A DNA stretch of 64,000 nucleotides from Marinagarivorans sp. (GTDB lineage Bacteria; Pseudomonadota; Gammaproteobacteria; Pseudomonadales; Cellvibrionaceae): assembly GCA_028281865.1 (NCBI GenBank), contig JANQJB010000045.1, forward strand, positions 1 through 64,000. Reading direction: 5' to 3'. Below, piece by piece: positions 26,272-35,130 of the stretch (within the stretch, counting starts at the first letter, position 1; each line of letters opens with the position of its first letter). The notes under the pieces are model-generated. The model saw nothing but the letters and a program-made list of their open reading frames with translations. It searched no databases and had not been told where the DNA came from. The position numbers were made by a program, and so were the translations under genes.

Positions 26272-27972
26272 ATGATGAAGTTAATATTTCTAATTCTAGC
26301 CTCACTCGCACTCTTTGCGTGTGTCGCAGATGATACTCCGATTAATCTCGGCGAAGGTAAATCTAGTTCCTCCTCATCCAGCTCTTCCTCGTCCAGCTCG
26401 TCTTCAGGAAAACCCGGCGATATCACAACCTCTCCTCAAAACTGTGATGAGCCTATTGCATATGCATCCTATATGCGCAGGCTAAATAGAATTGAAATCG
26501 GCAATGCTATAAATGATGTGTTTGGTAGCGGCGGAGAGTTGATTAAAGAAGACAAAGGACTTTCAAATATGGAGTTCAATTTTGCAACATCCCACATTCA
26601 TCTAAATTTCAGTTATATATGGGTCGATCAATATCTGGATATTGCCAAAGATGTTGCGAAAGCAGTCGCGGATAACGGCAGTTTTGCAACAGCGTGCGAA
26701 CCCCAAAACGAGTCATGTTTTACTAACGAATTAAGTCGAACAGGAAAACTTTTATTTCGTCGTGACCTTGAAAGTTCCGAAGTCGAAAGACTACTTGCGA
26801 TGAAAAGCGACTTAGATCAGCGTTTCCCTGCGCAAAATACAGGATCGCGTGCAGTAATCATGGCTCTTATTACATCGCCCCATTTTATATTTGATGTTCC
26901 TACGCTGGAAACAGGAATTGAGCGACCACTGAGTGGCAAAGAATTAGCTGAGCGTCTCGCTACAACTCTTTGGAAATCGGTGCCCGATGCAGAACTGCTC
27001 AGCTTAGCTGAAAACGAAGAATTAAATGAAGCTGCGGTGCTTGGTTCACAGATCGAGCGTATGATGAACGACGAAAAATTCTATCGTTTCACTGATTATT
27101 TTGTAGAGAAATGGATGAACCTCGATTACCTTTCCAACAAGCGTGTTCTTCAGCTAAGTTCACAAGACAGAGAATGGGAGCCCTTGGCACACGATTTACA
27201 AAAAGAAACAAAATTGTTTTTTAGACATATTATTTCGAACAACTTACCTGTCGAAGAACTATTTAACGCGCCCTATACGATTTTGAATAAACGTATCGCA
27301 GAGCATTACTCGCTGCCCAACGAAAACCTTACTCTAAAAGAATTTTCATTATACCGCTTCGAAAATCGTAGTGGCCGGCAAGGCTTACTGACTCACGGAT
27401 CGTCCCTTTTTACCTTAGGCCAACAAGGAAAAGTTCGTATATCCCAAAGAGGCGTAAAGCACTTGAGAAACTTTTTGTGCCAAAATCCGCCTACATTTGA
27501 CCCCTACGACATAGTTGAAAAATTTTTAAACGAACACAAAGATTTAAATGGAAGGCAACTCACTCAGGCGATGATCGACGACCCTCTATGTGGTAATTGT
27601 CACGAATTGATGGATGCGTTTGCACTAGTACTCGATAACTACGACGTGTTTGGAAAAGAACGCGGATTAGATAACGACGGAAATCCGGTAGATACAAGTG
27701 TTAAAACAAAAAACTGGGAATTTACCAGCGCAGAAGACTTTATTCAGCAGTTTTTGGACAGAGGCGAGTTTCAAAACTGTTTTGGCCACAAATTTCTGCA
27801 ATACTCAATCGGCAGAAAAACAAACTCCAGTAGAAAACAAGATTATTGTGCGATAAGTACGGCAGAAGAAAATACCGCCAACGAATCTGGATCACTGCGA
27901 ATAAAGGATTTTATTAAGAACATCATGATGACGAAAACTTCCACTTATCGCGGCAAAGAAGTCATCTATTAA
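26272..27972 (+). CDS. DUF1592/DUF1588-type lipoprotein with poly-Ser linker
   Basis: A 566-residue lipoprotein; two adjacent ATGs follow AAGGA. The lipobox LALFAC puts the cysteine near 17, and an uninterrupted serine tract (about 32-46) separates the lipid anchor from the globular part. The domain order matches the DUF1587-DUF1595-DUF1592-DUF1588-DUF1585 series of large exported proteins, though compact: YMRRLNRIEIGNAINDVFG, then LFRRDLESSEVERLL, PLSGKELAERLATTLWKSVP, RQGLLTHGSSLF and CGNCHELMDAFALVLDNYD. C440-G-N-C-H444 is a c-type haem-like motif. The family's role is unknown; redox or polymer breakdown has been suggested. It pairs with the DUF1552 protein 7 bases downstream, as these families usually do. 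Confidence 0.82.
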   Translation: MMKLIFLILASLALFACVADDTPINLGEGKSSSSSSSSSSSSSSSGKPGDITTSPQNCDEPIAYASYMRRLNRIEIGNAINDVFGSGGELIKEDKGLSNMEFNFATSHIHLNFSYIWVDQYLDIAKDVAKAVADNGSFATACEPQNESCFTNELSRTGKLLFRRDLESSEVERLLAMKSDLDQRFPAQNTGSRAVIMALITSPHFIFDVPTLETGIERPLSGKELAERLATTLWKSVPDAELLSLAENEELNEAAVLGSQIERMMNDEKFYRFTDYFVEKWMNLDYLSNKRVLQLSSQDREWEPLAHDLQKETKLFFRHIISNNLPVEELFNAPYTILNKRIAEHYSLPNENLTLKEFSLYRFENRSGRQGLLTHGSSLFTLGQQGKVRISQRGVKHLRNFLCQNPPTFDPYDIVEKFLNEHKDLNGRQLTQAMIDDPLCGNCHELMDAFALVLDNYDVFGKERGLDNDGNPVDTSVKTKNWEFTSAEDFIQQFLDRGEFQNCFGHKFLQYSIGRKTNSSRKQDYCAISTAEENTANESGSLRIKDFIKNIMMTKTSTYRGKEVIY

Positions 27973-27979
27973 GGAGAGC

Positions 27980-29344
27980 ATGATGAAAATTAAATTGACA
28001 CGTAGAACCAAATTGACACGTAGAACAGTGCTAAGAAGTTCGAAAATCGGTGTGGGAGTTGCCGTAGGCCTGCCAATACTAGAAGCTATGTTTGACAGCG
28101 ACCGAGCTTATGCGCAGTACACAACGCAAGAACAAAATTTATTGTCTCTGTATCTCCCGAATGGAATTATTGAAGATCGTTGGTTCCCAAAATACACCAA
28201 TAAAACAACGCTCAATCTTGCAGGCAGCGCTTTAGAAGAATTTGCTAACAAAGGTTTGGAAGGCGATATAAGTTTATATCGAGGGTTAACCAATGCTTGC
28301 GGAATTGACACACCGAGCATCGGTAACATACATGTCCGCGCAATCGCAAGCTGGTTGAGCGGTCATGCTCTGCCCGATGTGCGCGTCCCAAACCAAAATA
28401 CTTCTATCGACTTTTTGCTAACACGGAAATACTCCACAGCTCATCGTCATCCGGTCAATCTAAGCGCCAATATAGAGCACAACAGCTTAATTGCTCGAAT
28501 CGAACATTATAGATTTTTAAATGCTTTAAGTTGGGATGACAACAATCAATATAATCCACCTACCACGAACTTACGTCGCATATACAATCAACTTTTTTCC
28601 CTCGACACCGCAGCAAGCAACACGAAATCCGAGCTTGAATTAACATCAAGTGTTCTCGATTATATTAAACAAGATGCAGAACAGCTTAAAAATCAGCTTG
28701 GTCAAGAAGACCGCGATACGATCGAGCAATATTTCGGTAATCTGCGCGATGTAGAAAGATCAGTAAAAGAGCAGCTCAATCAAGTCAATCAATGTACTCC
28801 GGATATCAGCAGCGAACAGATGCCTGCGTTAGAGCCAGGCATTCGCAATCGAGCTATTGAAACACATGCTAAAGCAGCGGCTAAACTTACTGCGCTTGCT
28901 TTTCAATGTAATTTAGTCAGTGCTGTTAACTACGCCTTCGGTGGTGAGCAAAGTAACGCTGATTATGCTGAGCTGGGTATCAAGCGGCGTTTCCATGATG
29001 TTGTTTCCGACAGTTCAGGATCTAAGAAAGATGCTATCGCGATCGATAAATTTCATGCTGATCTTGCCGCAAACTTTCTATACGAACTCAAGAATACACC
29101 GCATGGGGAAGGTTCGTTACTCGATAATACAGCAATGATATTCGGTTCCGGGCTTGGTAATGCAGCAAAGCATGAAACTAATAATATTGCGATGTTAGTT
29201 GCGGGGAAAATGGGTGAATGGAAACACGGGCGCTACCATCAAGTTGACGGCGTTAACCATCGCTATTTAATCAATTCGATCAAGCGCGAGCTAAACATTC
29301 AGTACAGTAACAGTTTCGGTTCTGAAGTTGTCGATATCCAGTAG
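27980..29344 (+). CDS. DUF1552-type Tat-exported protein
   Basis: A 454-residue protein with AAGGAG before the ATG pair. The N-terminus is a Tat signal in which the twin-arginine segment is duplicated (KLTRRTKLTRRTVLRSS), followed by VGVAVGLPILEAMF and a cut near YAQ. The body matches DUF1552: LSLYLPNGIIEDRWFP, RGLTNACG, HVRAIASWLSGHA and NTAMIFGSGLGNAAKHETNN. DUF1552 proteins are almost always encoded beside DUF1592-type proteins, as here. No function is established. The pair probably acts at the cell surface or in the periplasm; Tat export implies folding or cofactor loading in the cytoplasm. Confidence 0.85.
   Translation: MMKIKLTRRTKLTRRTVLRSSKIGVGVAVGLPILEAMFDSDRAYAQYTTQEQNLLSLYLPNGIIEDRWFPKYTNKTTLNLAGSALEEFANKGLEGDISLYRGLTNACGIDTPSIGNIHVRAIASWLSGHALPDVRVPNQNTSIDFLLTRKYSTAHRHPVNLSANIEHNSLIARIEHYRFLNALSWDDNNQYNPPTTNLRRIYNQLFSLDTAASNTKSELELTSSVLDYIKQDAEQLKNQLGQEDRDTIEQYFGNLRDVERSVKEQLNQVNQCTPDISSEQMPALEPGIRNRAIETHAKAAAKLTALAFQCNLVSAVNYAFGGEQSNADYAELGIKRRFHDVVSDSSGSKKDAIAIDKFHADLAANFLYELKNTPHGEGSLLDNTAMIFGSGLGNAAKHETNNIAMLVAGKMGEWKHGRYHQVDGVNHRYLINSIKRELNIQYSNSFGSEVVDIQ
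27992..28027 (+). repeat. 18-bp tandem duplication of the twin-arginine codons
   Basis: AAATTGACACGTAGAACC (27992-28009) is followed directly by AAATTGACACGTAGAACA (28010-28027). The two differ only in the last base. The copy encodes K-L-T-R-R-T twice, so the Tat signal has two twin-arginine pairs. Confidence 0.95.
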
Positions 29345-29454
29345 TCAATTGAAACTAAACTAACACAACTAATCCGATAAAACTAAACTAGTACAAGTAG
29401 GCTCTAGCAAGAAGCAACATTGCTACCTCCTGCTATTCTTATGTTCGCATCATA

Positions 29455-29510
29455 GGAAGATTATTTTATTCGCAAAAAAGTTTCGCGCGCAGCGACTAAA
29501 ATAGTCTTCC
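29455..29510. terminator. Bidirectional terminator between convergent genes
   Basis: Arms 29455-29473 and 29492-29510 pair over 19 bases with two mismatches (GGAAGATTATTTTATTCGC and its near complement). The hairpin lies between the DUF1552 gene (rightward) and the esterase-like gene (leftward), followed by TTTAA on the plus strand. It probably serves both. Confidence 0.6.
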
Positions 29511-29527
29511 TTTAAGCGTCCCTCCCC

Positions 29528-30622
29528 CTATTTTCTCCAATGCTTTTCTTCAATAACAAAAGCTAAAAACTGATTAACTTGCGGACCGAAAGCACTAAAA
29601 TTATCATCCGATACCAGAATTAACGAACGTTTGCCCTTAATGTTTGGCCCAAAAGTCATACCTTCGACGTTATCCAGTGTAATACCCAGATCGTCCAAAT
29701 CAAGCAATAATCGTTTTCTCATCGGGCGTATTTTTTTATCTTTAATCGAATCAATTTCGCTGACATCAGTTGCCCAACGCGTAGTCGTTAAATACAACTT
29801 AATTGTATAGCCGGCACCCAATGAAAACGAACGCTCCATCGCGATGAATAGATCATCATCCAATGTCAACAGCTCAACCAAACCACTATCAGCAAAACCG
29901 TCTGCGGGTATCGGAGCCTTTGCTATGCGATCTACCCTATAGATGTATTCTTCTCTCGCCTTACCATTTCTGGCATTGAGTTTAAGAACACGTGTGGGGC
30001 TGCCGTCGGTCAAAGATGCTCTCTCACCATCTTGCACCAATGCACTTTCGTTAGCTACCACAAGAGAATTTCTATTATTGCCATAGGTAATACTTTCGAA
30101 GCCAACGTTATTGCGCGTACCTGATACGTCCGCAACACCAACAAACTTCTCCGGCAATTCAAATTCCGCGAGATACGCGCCAGTCGCGGACATAACCCGG
30201 GTAAAGGGAGTTGTATTGCCATCAGTTCTTTCGCTAGTCCAATAAAGTAGTCCCGGAAAAGGCAAAACGCGGATACCCTCGGGATCGGGTAAATTAGTAA
30301 ACAGCAGGCCATCCTTATCCAATATTTCGGTCACCCGCGTGAACGCTATATCGCCGTTACTCAGCGAGCCGTCGGATAAATCGATGGTTAAATCGTAGAA
30401 TCTTGGAGCAGACCTATCGTCACTTATCGCAACATAACTTTTTGTAAGTTTGTTGTAATCTATTCCCGAAAGCCCACCAACAACAGTACCTTCATAGATA
30501 AACCCACTTTCGACCTGCGCCTCGCCAATAAAGTCCAAGCTATAACGATGAAAACTACCGGATGCAAAAGCTTGAATGGACCCGAAACAAAACAATGCTG
30601 CCACATACACCATACGACACAT
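29528..30622 (-). CDS. Secreted esterase-like/phytase-family beta-propeller protein
   Basis: About 364 residues from ATG 30622, chosen for GGGGA eight bases upstream; in-frame ATGs at 30655 and 30682 are possible. The signal peptide is CRMVYVAALFCFGSIQAFA. The mature protein shows the esterase-like activity of phytase family (PF13449-like) pattern: GGLSGIDYNKLTKSYVAISD, LPDPEGIRVLPFPGLLYWTS, NVGFESITYGNNRNSLVVAN, DSGLVELLTLDDDLFIAMER and LDNVEGMTFGPNIKGKRSLI. Such proteins are six-bladed propellers; substrates are mostly unknown. It is separated from the kinase cluster by 160 bases and has its own terminator. Confidence 0.78.
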   Translation of the reverse strand: MCRMVYVAALFCFGSIQAFASGSFHRYSLDFIGEAQVESGFIYEGTVVGGLSGIDYNKLTKSYVAISDDRSAPRFYDLTIDLSDGSLSNGDIAFTRVTEILDKDGLLFTNLPDPEGIRVLPFPGLLYWTSERTDGNTTPFTRVMSATGAYLAEFELPEKFVGVADVSGTRNNVGFESITYGNNRNSLVVANESALVQDGERASLTDGSPTRVLKLNARNGKAREEYIYRVDRIAKAPIPADGFADSGLVELLTLDDDLFIAMERSFSLGAGYTIKLYLTTTRWATDVSEIDSIKDKKIRPMRKRLLLDLDDLGITLDNVEGMTFGPNIKGKRSLILVSDDNFSAFGPQVNQFLAFVIEEKHWRK

Positions 30623-30790
30623 GCTCAATATCCCCAATTTAAAGTTTGAAGACATTATTATTTCGCAAGCTGCTTGAAGCATTTATGAAGGAAAAATGAA
30701 ATTTTAATGTAAGCCTGAAGCAAACAAGGCACACTGGACAACATGTCATTTTTTGTTCATAAAAATGACTAAACAAAGAGCACATCTTAT

Positions 30791-31387
30791 TTAAAGCTGC
30801 TTTGCTGACAAGTTAAATCCCCAAAAAAATAATTCAGAATTCCAGCTTTTATCGGTGTGGTATTTGAAATAAGGTGTGAATTTAACGTTGCCAAATTTAA
30901 AATCAACGCCAACACTGTGTTGACCAAATTTATACTCAAACTCAGAATCATCGAATGAGTATTCCATATGCGGAATATAACTGTAAAACAGCTTGGCGTT
31001 TTGGCTGACCTGGCGACTTACTATTGTTTTTGGCCTGATACGCGCAGTATCTCCCCGCTCTTCTTTAAAGCGATGCTCTGCAACGGCGCGAAACTCTATA
31101 AACTTGTATTTAAATGTTTTATGTTGAAAACGCATCCAATGCTCTCGGTCGTCTCCATCATTTTTTGTCACATGACGGTATTGTAACTGCGATTTTTTAT
31201 TTACATTATAACGAATCACCAAATGACTGATATCGTCATTTATATACATTCGTGTACCAACAATCCATTTATCAAGTTCAGCTTGAAAGTCGCTTTCAAT
31301 GCGATTTGAATAAACATCCTCACTCGCATAAACCGATAAATGCGTAAAGGCAAGCAAAAGGGAAAAAGATAAAAAAAAGAGACGCAT
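30791..31387 (-). CDS. Small outer-membrane beta-barrel-like protein
   Basis: A 198-residue protein starting at ATG 31387 (ATGs at 31390 and 31396 are alternatives). A signal peptide (FFLSFSLLLAFTHLSVYA) ends near residue 22. The rest alternates polar and aromatic residues in strands about ten long, such as HLVIRYNVNKKSQLQYRHV, FKYKFIEFRAVAEHRF and VGVDFKFGNVKFTPYFKYH, typical of a small 8-10 strand barrel. I do not recognise the family. It begins 24 bases after the protein kinase stop on the same strand, so the two are probably one operon. Confidence 0.6.
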   Translation of the reverse strand: MRLFFLSFSLLLAFTHLSVYASEDVYSNRIESDFQAELDKWIVGTRMYINDDISHLVIRYNVNKKSQLQYRHVTKNDGDDREHWMRFQHKTFKYKFIEFRAVAEHRFKEERGDTARIRPKTIVSRQVSQNAKLFYSYIPHMEYSFDDSEFEYKFGQHSVGVDFKFGNVKFTPYFKYHTDKSWNSELFFWGFNLSAKQL

Positions 31388-31411
31388 CATTAACAATCTG
31401 CTATGGCGAAG

Positions 31412-33250
31412 TTACTGCCAAAAAACGCGAATGATACCATCTTTATCAGCCTTAACCGTCAAATGAATAAAACGCCAACTATCGGCGGGTTTTACAACGG
31501 CACCCTTTTCTGTCCTTAGTTCTGTTATCGCTAAAACTGCTTTTGCAATACCGCGCGAAGGTGTAATAGTCTGCGATTTTTTTTCTACGATTATCACATC
31601 GTAGGCATCGAAAATTTGTCTTGCGAATTTTCTTTTGCTATCCGATACAACGGATGAGTCATAAAGCTGATCAAGCTGACGCAATTCGAATAGTAGCTTG
31701 AAACGTTTTACCAATGTTGGAGCAACGACCTGAAAATCGGGTTTAGGTTGACGATCTTGAGATTGAAAATTTAATTGTGCTTCTGATTCAGATTCAATTC
31801 TAGCTTCATTTGTTAGTTTTGAATTAGCTACCTGCTGATGTATAGGCTTGGGTTTAGGTGCGGGTTTGGGTTTAGGCTGCTCAGCTGGCCTTGATACAAC
31901 GTCAGTTTGCTTGTTATTGACTGATGGACGCGAAACAATAGGTTTAACACTTTCAATAACGACTTCTTCAGTTTCTTCTATCGCAGTATTATTCGCATAA
32001 GGCGATTTCAATGGCTCCTGTGCTTTTTCAGCACCGACTGTAGATTTTTCACTATCGTTGGTCGATTGACTAGCTGTTATTTGATCAGCGATGGCTGCGG
32101 GCTGCTCATCTTTTAACATGCCACTAAAAAAAAGTAATCCGATGCCCACTACTCCAGCGACAATGGCAATAATTGAAATATAAATAATTGGCTTATTGCT
32201 TTTTGGCGTGTAAGCGGATTTTTCCGTTTCTTGATTGGCAAACAGCTCCGAATTGCCTTTGGGTGTGAAAGAAGGCTGAGCAAGTTTTTGATTTGCAGCG
32301 TCGAGATGTGTTTTATCAAAACGCTTCTGCAACTGCGTTAATTCAGCGTCGCTAAGATCTCCCAGTAATAGCTGTTTCCATTCAGCAGCACTTTGAGGGC
32401 GATCTTCAATTTTAAAACACAAGGCGATGTCGATTGCCTGCAAAAAACTCGCGCTGTATTCACCTTTTTTTATATTGGCTAATGCTTCATAAGGGTCGGC
32501 GCCACCGTTCATTAGTTGCGAAGCGCGGGCCATCGCTTCAACCGGCTTCCTACCCGTTATCATATGATAAAAGGTCGCCGCTAGCGCGTAGATATCACTC
32601 CAAGGGCCTTGCTGATCACCGCTGGCATTATATTGTTCAAAAGGTGTGTAGCCATGCGTGACGAGACTCGTCAACTTCTTAGTTTGTTTCATCGCGTCGC
32701 GCGCAGAGCCAAAATCGAGTAATACGGGGCTGCTATCGGGACGAATAATGACATTTGCCGGTTTTATATCGCGGTGAATAAAGCCCTTGTTGTGAACAAA
32801 GCCAAGCCCATCTAATAATGATGATGCAAGATGTTTGATCATATTTTCGTCAAACACGACACCGGCTTTAATCAACTCCGAAAGGCTTTTTCCTTTCTCG
32901 AAATCCATAACGATATAAGCCGTATTGTTGTGGTCGAAAACGCTGCTAACCCGCACAATATTTTCGTGGCTTAATTTGGCTAAGGTACGGGCTTCGGTAA
33001 CAAATTTATCCAAACCCCAGTTATAGATTTCATCCTGATCACTTTGCGTGGGTTCTAACGAGTGGGTCTCGTTTTGACGGTGAGCATATTCGGAGGGGAA
33101 GTATTCTTTTATCGCAACATCGCAATCGAGATTCTTATCATGAGCCAGGTAAGTCACACCAAACCCGCCGCGCCCAAGAACATGCCTGATCTCGTACCAC
33201 AACAAGTTAAAGCCCTCTGGGAGAGCGTCTTTAATTTTTAGTTGACTCAT
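31412..33250 (-). CDS. Hanks-type Ser/Thr protein kinase with membrane anchor
   Basis: A 612-residue kinase. The catalytic domain (about 20-295) has the glycine loop GRGGFG (26-31), lysine K48 (VAIKEY), HRDIKPAN (159-166), DFGSAR (179-184) and the GYTPFEQYN substrate-binding segment, all intact, so it should be active. One helix (about 352-375, IIYISIIAIVAGVVGIGLLF) separates it from a Pro/Lys-rich linker and a C-terminal domain of about 110 residues that should lie in the periplasm. That sensor part is not recognised and lacks PASTA repeats. The gene for a small barrel-like protein follows. Substrates are unknown. Confidence 0.87.
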   Translation of the reverse strand: MSQLKIKDALPEGFNLLWYEIRHVLGRGGFGVTYLAHDKNLDCDVAIKEYFPSEYAHRQNETHSLEPTQSDQDEIYNWGLDKFVTEARTLAKLSHENIVRVSSVFDHNNTAYIVMDFEKGKSLSELIKAGVVFDENMIKHLASSLLDGLGFVHNKGFIHRDIKPANVIIRPDSSPVLLDFGSARDAMKQTKKLTSLVTHGYTPFEQYNASGDQQGPWSDIYALAATFYHMITGRKPVEAMARASQLMNGGADPYEALANIKKGEYSASFLQAIDIALCFKIEDRPQSAAEWKQLLLGDLSDAELTQLQKRFDKTHLDAANQKLAQPSFTPKGNSELFANQETEKSAYTPKSNKPIIYISIIAIVAGVVGIGLLFFSGMLKDEQPAAIADQITASQSTNDSEKSTVGAEKAQEPLKSPYANNTAIEETEEVVIESVKPIVSRPSVNNKQTDVVSRPAEQPKPKPAPKPKPIHQQVANSKLTNEARIESESEAQLNFQSQDRQPKPDFQVVAPTLVKRFKLLFELRQLDQLYDSSVVSDSKRKFARQIFDAYDVIIVEKKSQTITPSRGIAKAVLAITELRTEKGAVVKPADSWRFIHLTVKADKDGIIRVFWQ

Positions 33251-33446
33251 TTAGCTTAACGATGGCCGCCAAAAACGCCTTATTAAACTGTAAAACCCAA
33301 AAATTATAAAGTCTATTTTCAGGAGAGTAGATATGCGATAACGTAAATATCTTCCCCATTATGCAGGAGAAAAGGTGATCAGACATACGGGACTCGCCCC
33401 GCAAATAGGGTGGTTAAGCCAGTTGGTTTAGCTCAATGTAGTAATT

Positions 33447-33491
33447 ATTCCAATAACATCTATTCCAATAGCATCTATTCCAACAACATCA
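33447..33491 (-). repeat. 15-bp tandem repeat carrying the stop codon three times
   Basis: Three 15-bp units (33447-33461, 33462-33476, 33477-33491), e.g. ATTCCAATAACATCT, cover the 3' end of the CBM9 gene. Read on the minus strand in frame they give M/L-LLE-stop three times in a row. The first stop (33475-33477) ends the protein. Confidence 0.85.
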
Positions 33492-35046
33492 GCGTGCCAA
33501 ACTCACTCGAATCTAAATAACCTTGATTTTTATTGTGCCCAAACTGTCCGTCAGTAAACACCGAGCTCATAAAATGCTCCCGACTGCTGCCGGTATCTAG
33601 GTCAATATAGCTGGGTGTAAAGCCGAGAATCTTTCCGGCGAAAAGTTTTACCGGCGTGTTAGGCCCTTGGATGCTGTAATCACTTCCCCAAACACGCATG
33701 CGCATTTCCCATAGGTATTTATTGTCACCTAAAGACTCAAATCTCCATGTAATATGCTCATCCATTAAACCCGCTTCAGGGTTGCGCATGCTGTCGATTA
33801 CCCGCGGCCCGCCATTTACAGCGTCTACATTGTCCCCCAAGGTACTGATGTGATAAGCGAAAGCTTGCTGCCAATTACCATTGTGGTGGTGGCCGCCGCT
33901 TCTGTCTTCATCAATAAAAATTTCTATAGAGTCATCGTTCCAATAAGATGTTGTAGGGTTGTCGTTGACATCACGTATTACATCGTCGGTAATATCAAAC
34001 AATAAATACAAATAATCTTGATCCCACAACACTTTAAATTGTCCAGAAAAGTCATCGGCTGTTGGGTTTGTCATGCCATTAAACATCCAATGCTTGTCCA
34101 TTTGCACCCACTGCGCAACGTTCCAAACAGCATCGCTTGGGTCGCCATCAATTACCGGTGGAATCGACGCGCGCCTCGCATCAGTATGATTTTCACCGGA
34201 AGGAAGAGCTAGACTACAATCGACTACATCGTGCTCAACACCGAGCATCGGACGGGAATAATTTAATTCAGTCAGAAAATTACAACTTATATCACTGCCT
34301 TTTAGATCAATGGCAGATAACAAGGTATTAGACGCAATATTGACCGACTTGATATCTCCACTATTAATTTGCAAAGTCTCAAGCTCTGCTGCACTGGAAA
34401 AATCTATTACATTTAATCGCCCTGCATCTATTAAGCGAAGTGCTTTTAAACCTGTTAAGCCGCTAATATCAATAGTACCGATATTTGCACCATCAATGAC
34501 GAGTTCTTGAAGTTGCAACAACTCCGGAAATACAAAAGGTTCATTGTAGTAACCACCGGTAATCATCAATTTTTTCAAACTCGTCAATTGCTCTAAGCCA
34601 GACCAATCGGCAATTTGTTGGCCACAATTTAATTCCGTTAATTCGCCAACGGTTGTCACCCCCGCCATTTCAACGCAGGTTTTCAAATTGTGGTTTTGAA
34701 AAATAATCTCTGAAATAACTTTAGAATTATTGCTTCCGCTTGAGCTTGCACTGCTGCTTGCTGAACTAGCGCTAGATGAACTGCTACTGGATGAGCTTGC
34801 ACTGCTTGAAGAACTACTTGAGTTTGAAGAGCTACTTGAGCTTGAAGAACTACTCGAATTGCTCGAAGAAGGATCAATTTCTGACCCTCCACCGCACGCT
34901 GATAAAGCGAATATAAACAGTGTAAATAGCGCGGAATATTTTGTTAATAAACAAACTTTTGATAAACGAACTTTCGATAAGCAAACATTTGACAACTGCA
35001 ATATTGATGACCACACCATCGATGAGCATATTCTTAGTGACCGCAT
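33475..35046 (-). CDS. Poly-serine lipoprotein with LRR and CBM9-like domains
   Basis: A 523-residue lipoprotein. ATG 35046 follows GAGGAG with good spacing, so the long leader is real: 50 residues precede the lipobox cysteine C51 (ALSAC), and the leader contains LSNVC-LSKVR-LSKVC repeats. A serine-rich linker (about 58-105) leads to leucine-rich repeats (about 115-255: LTSLKKLMITGGY, LLQLQELVIDGAN, LTGLKALRLIDAG). The C-terminal 240 residues resemble the CBM9/endoxylanase-like carbohydrate-binding fold: PPVIDGDPSDAVWNVAQWVQ, LWDQDYLYLLFDITDD and DDSIEIFIDEDRSGG. It probably binds a glycan or surface partner. It lies 84 bases after the giant PKD gene, probably in its operon. Confidence 0.78.
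   Translation of the reverse strand: MRSLRICSSMVWSSILQLSNVCLSKVRLSKVCLLTKYSALFTLFIFALSACGGGSEIDPSSSNSSSSSSSSSSSNSSSSSSSASSSSSSSSSASSASSSASSSGSNNSKVISEIIFQNHNLKTCVEMAGVTTVGELTELNCGQQIADWSGLEQLTSLKKLMITGGYYNEPFVFPELLQLQELVIDGANIGTIDISGLTGLKALRLIDAGRLNVIDFSSAAELETLQINSGDIKSVNIASNTLLSAIDLKGSDISCNFLTELNYSRPMLGVEHDVVDCSLALPSGENHTDARRASIPPVIDGDPSDAVWNVAQWVQMDKHWMFNGMTNPTADDFSGQFKVLWDQDYLYLLFDITDDVIRDVNDNPTTSYWNDDSIEIFIDEDRSGGHHHNGNWQQAFAYHISTLGDNVDAVNGGPRVIDSMRNPEAGLMDEHITWRFESLGDNKYLWEMRMRVWGSDYSIQGPNTPVKLFAGKILGFTPSYIDLDTGSSREHFMSSVFTDGQFGHNKNQGYLDSSEFGTLMLLE
34951..34995 (-). repeat. 15-bp tandem repeat in the signal-peptide leader
   Basis: Three 15-bp units (34951-34965, 34966-34980, 34981-34995) with two to four differences encode LSNVC, LSKVR and LSKVC in the leader of the CBM9-like lipoprotein. 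A fourth, decayed unit (LLTKY, 34936-34950) may follow. Confidence 0.8.
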
Positions 35047-35130
35047 TTACATCTCCTCGCGACGCCAAATCTTATCAACAAATTCTATTGAGCGCTTACT
35101 CTAAAAAATTCCTTTTTTAAGAGCAACCTT

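Noticed and set aside
33360-33440. Possible tRNA-like segment (GGGACTCGCCCCGC region)
   Set aside because: No cloverleaf arms, no T-loop sequence and no CCA-adjacent acceptor stem can be built.
34730-35104. Leu/Glu-rich ORF opposite the serine tract
   Set aside because: It is the antisense reading of serine codons; the minus-strand lipoprotein has a proper start, lipobox and domains.
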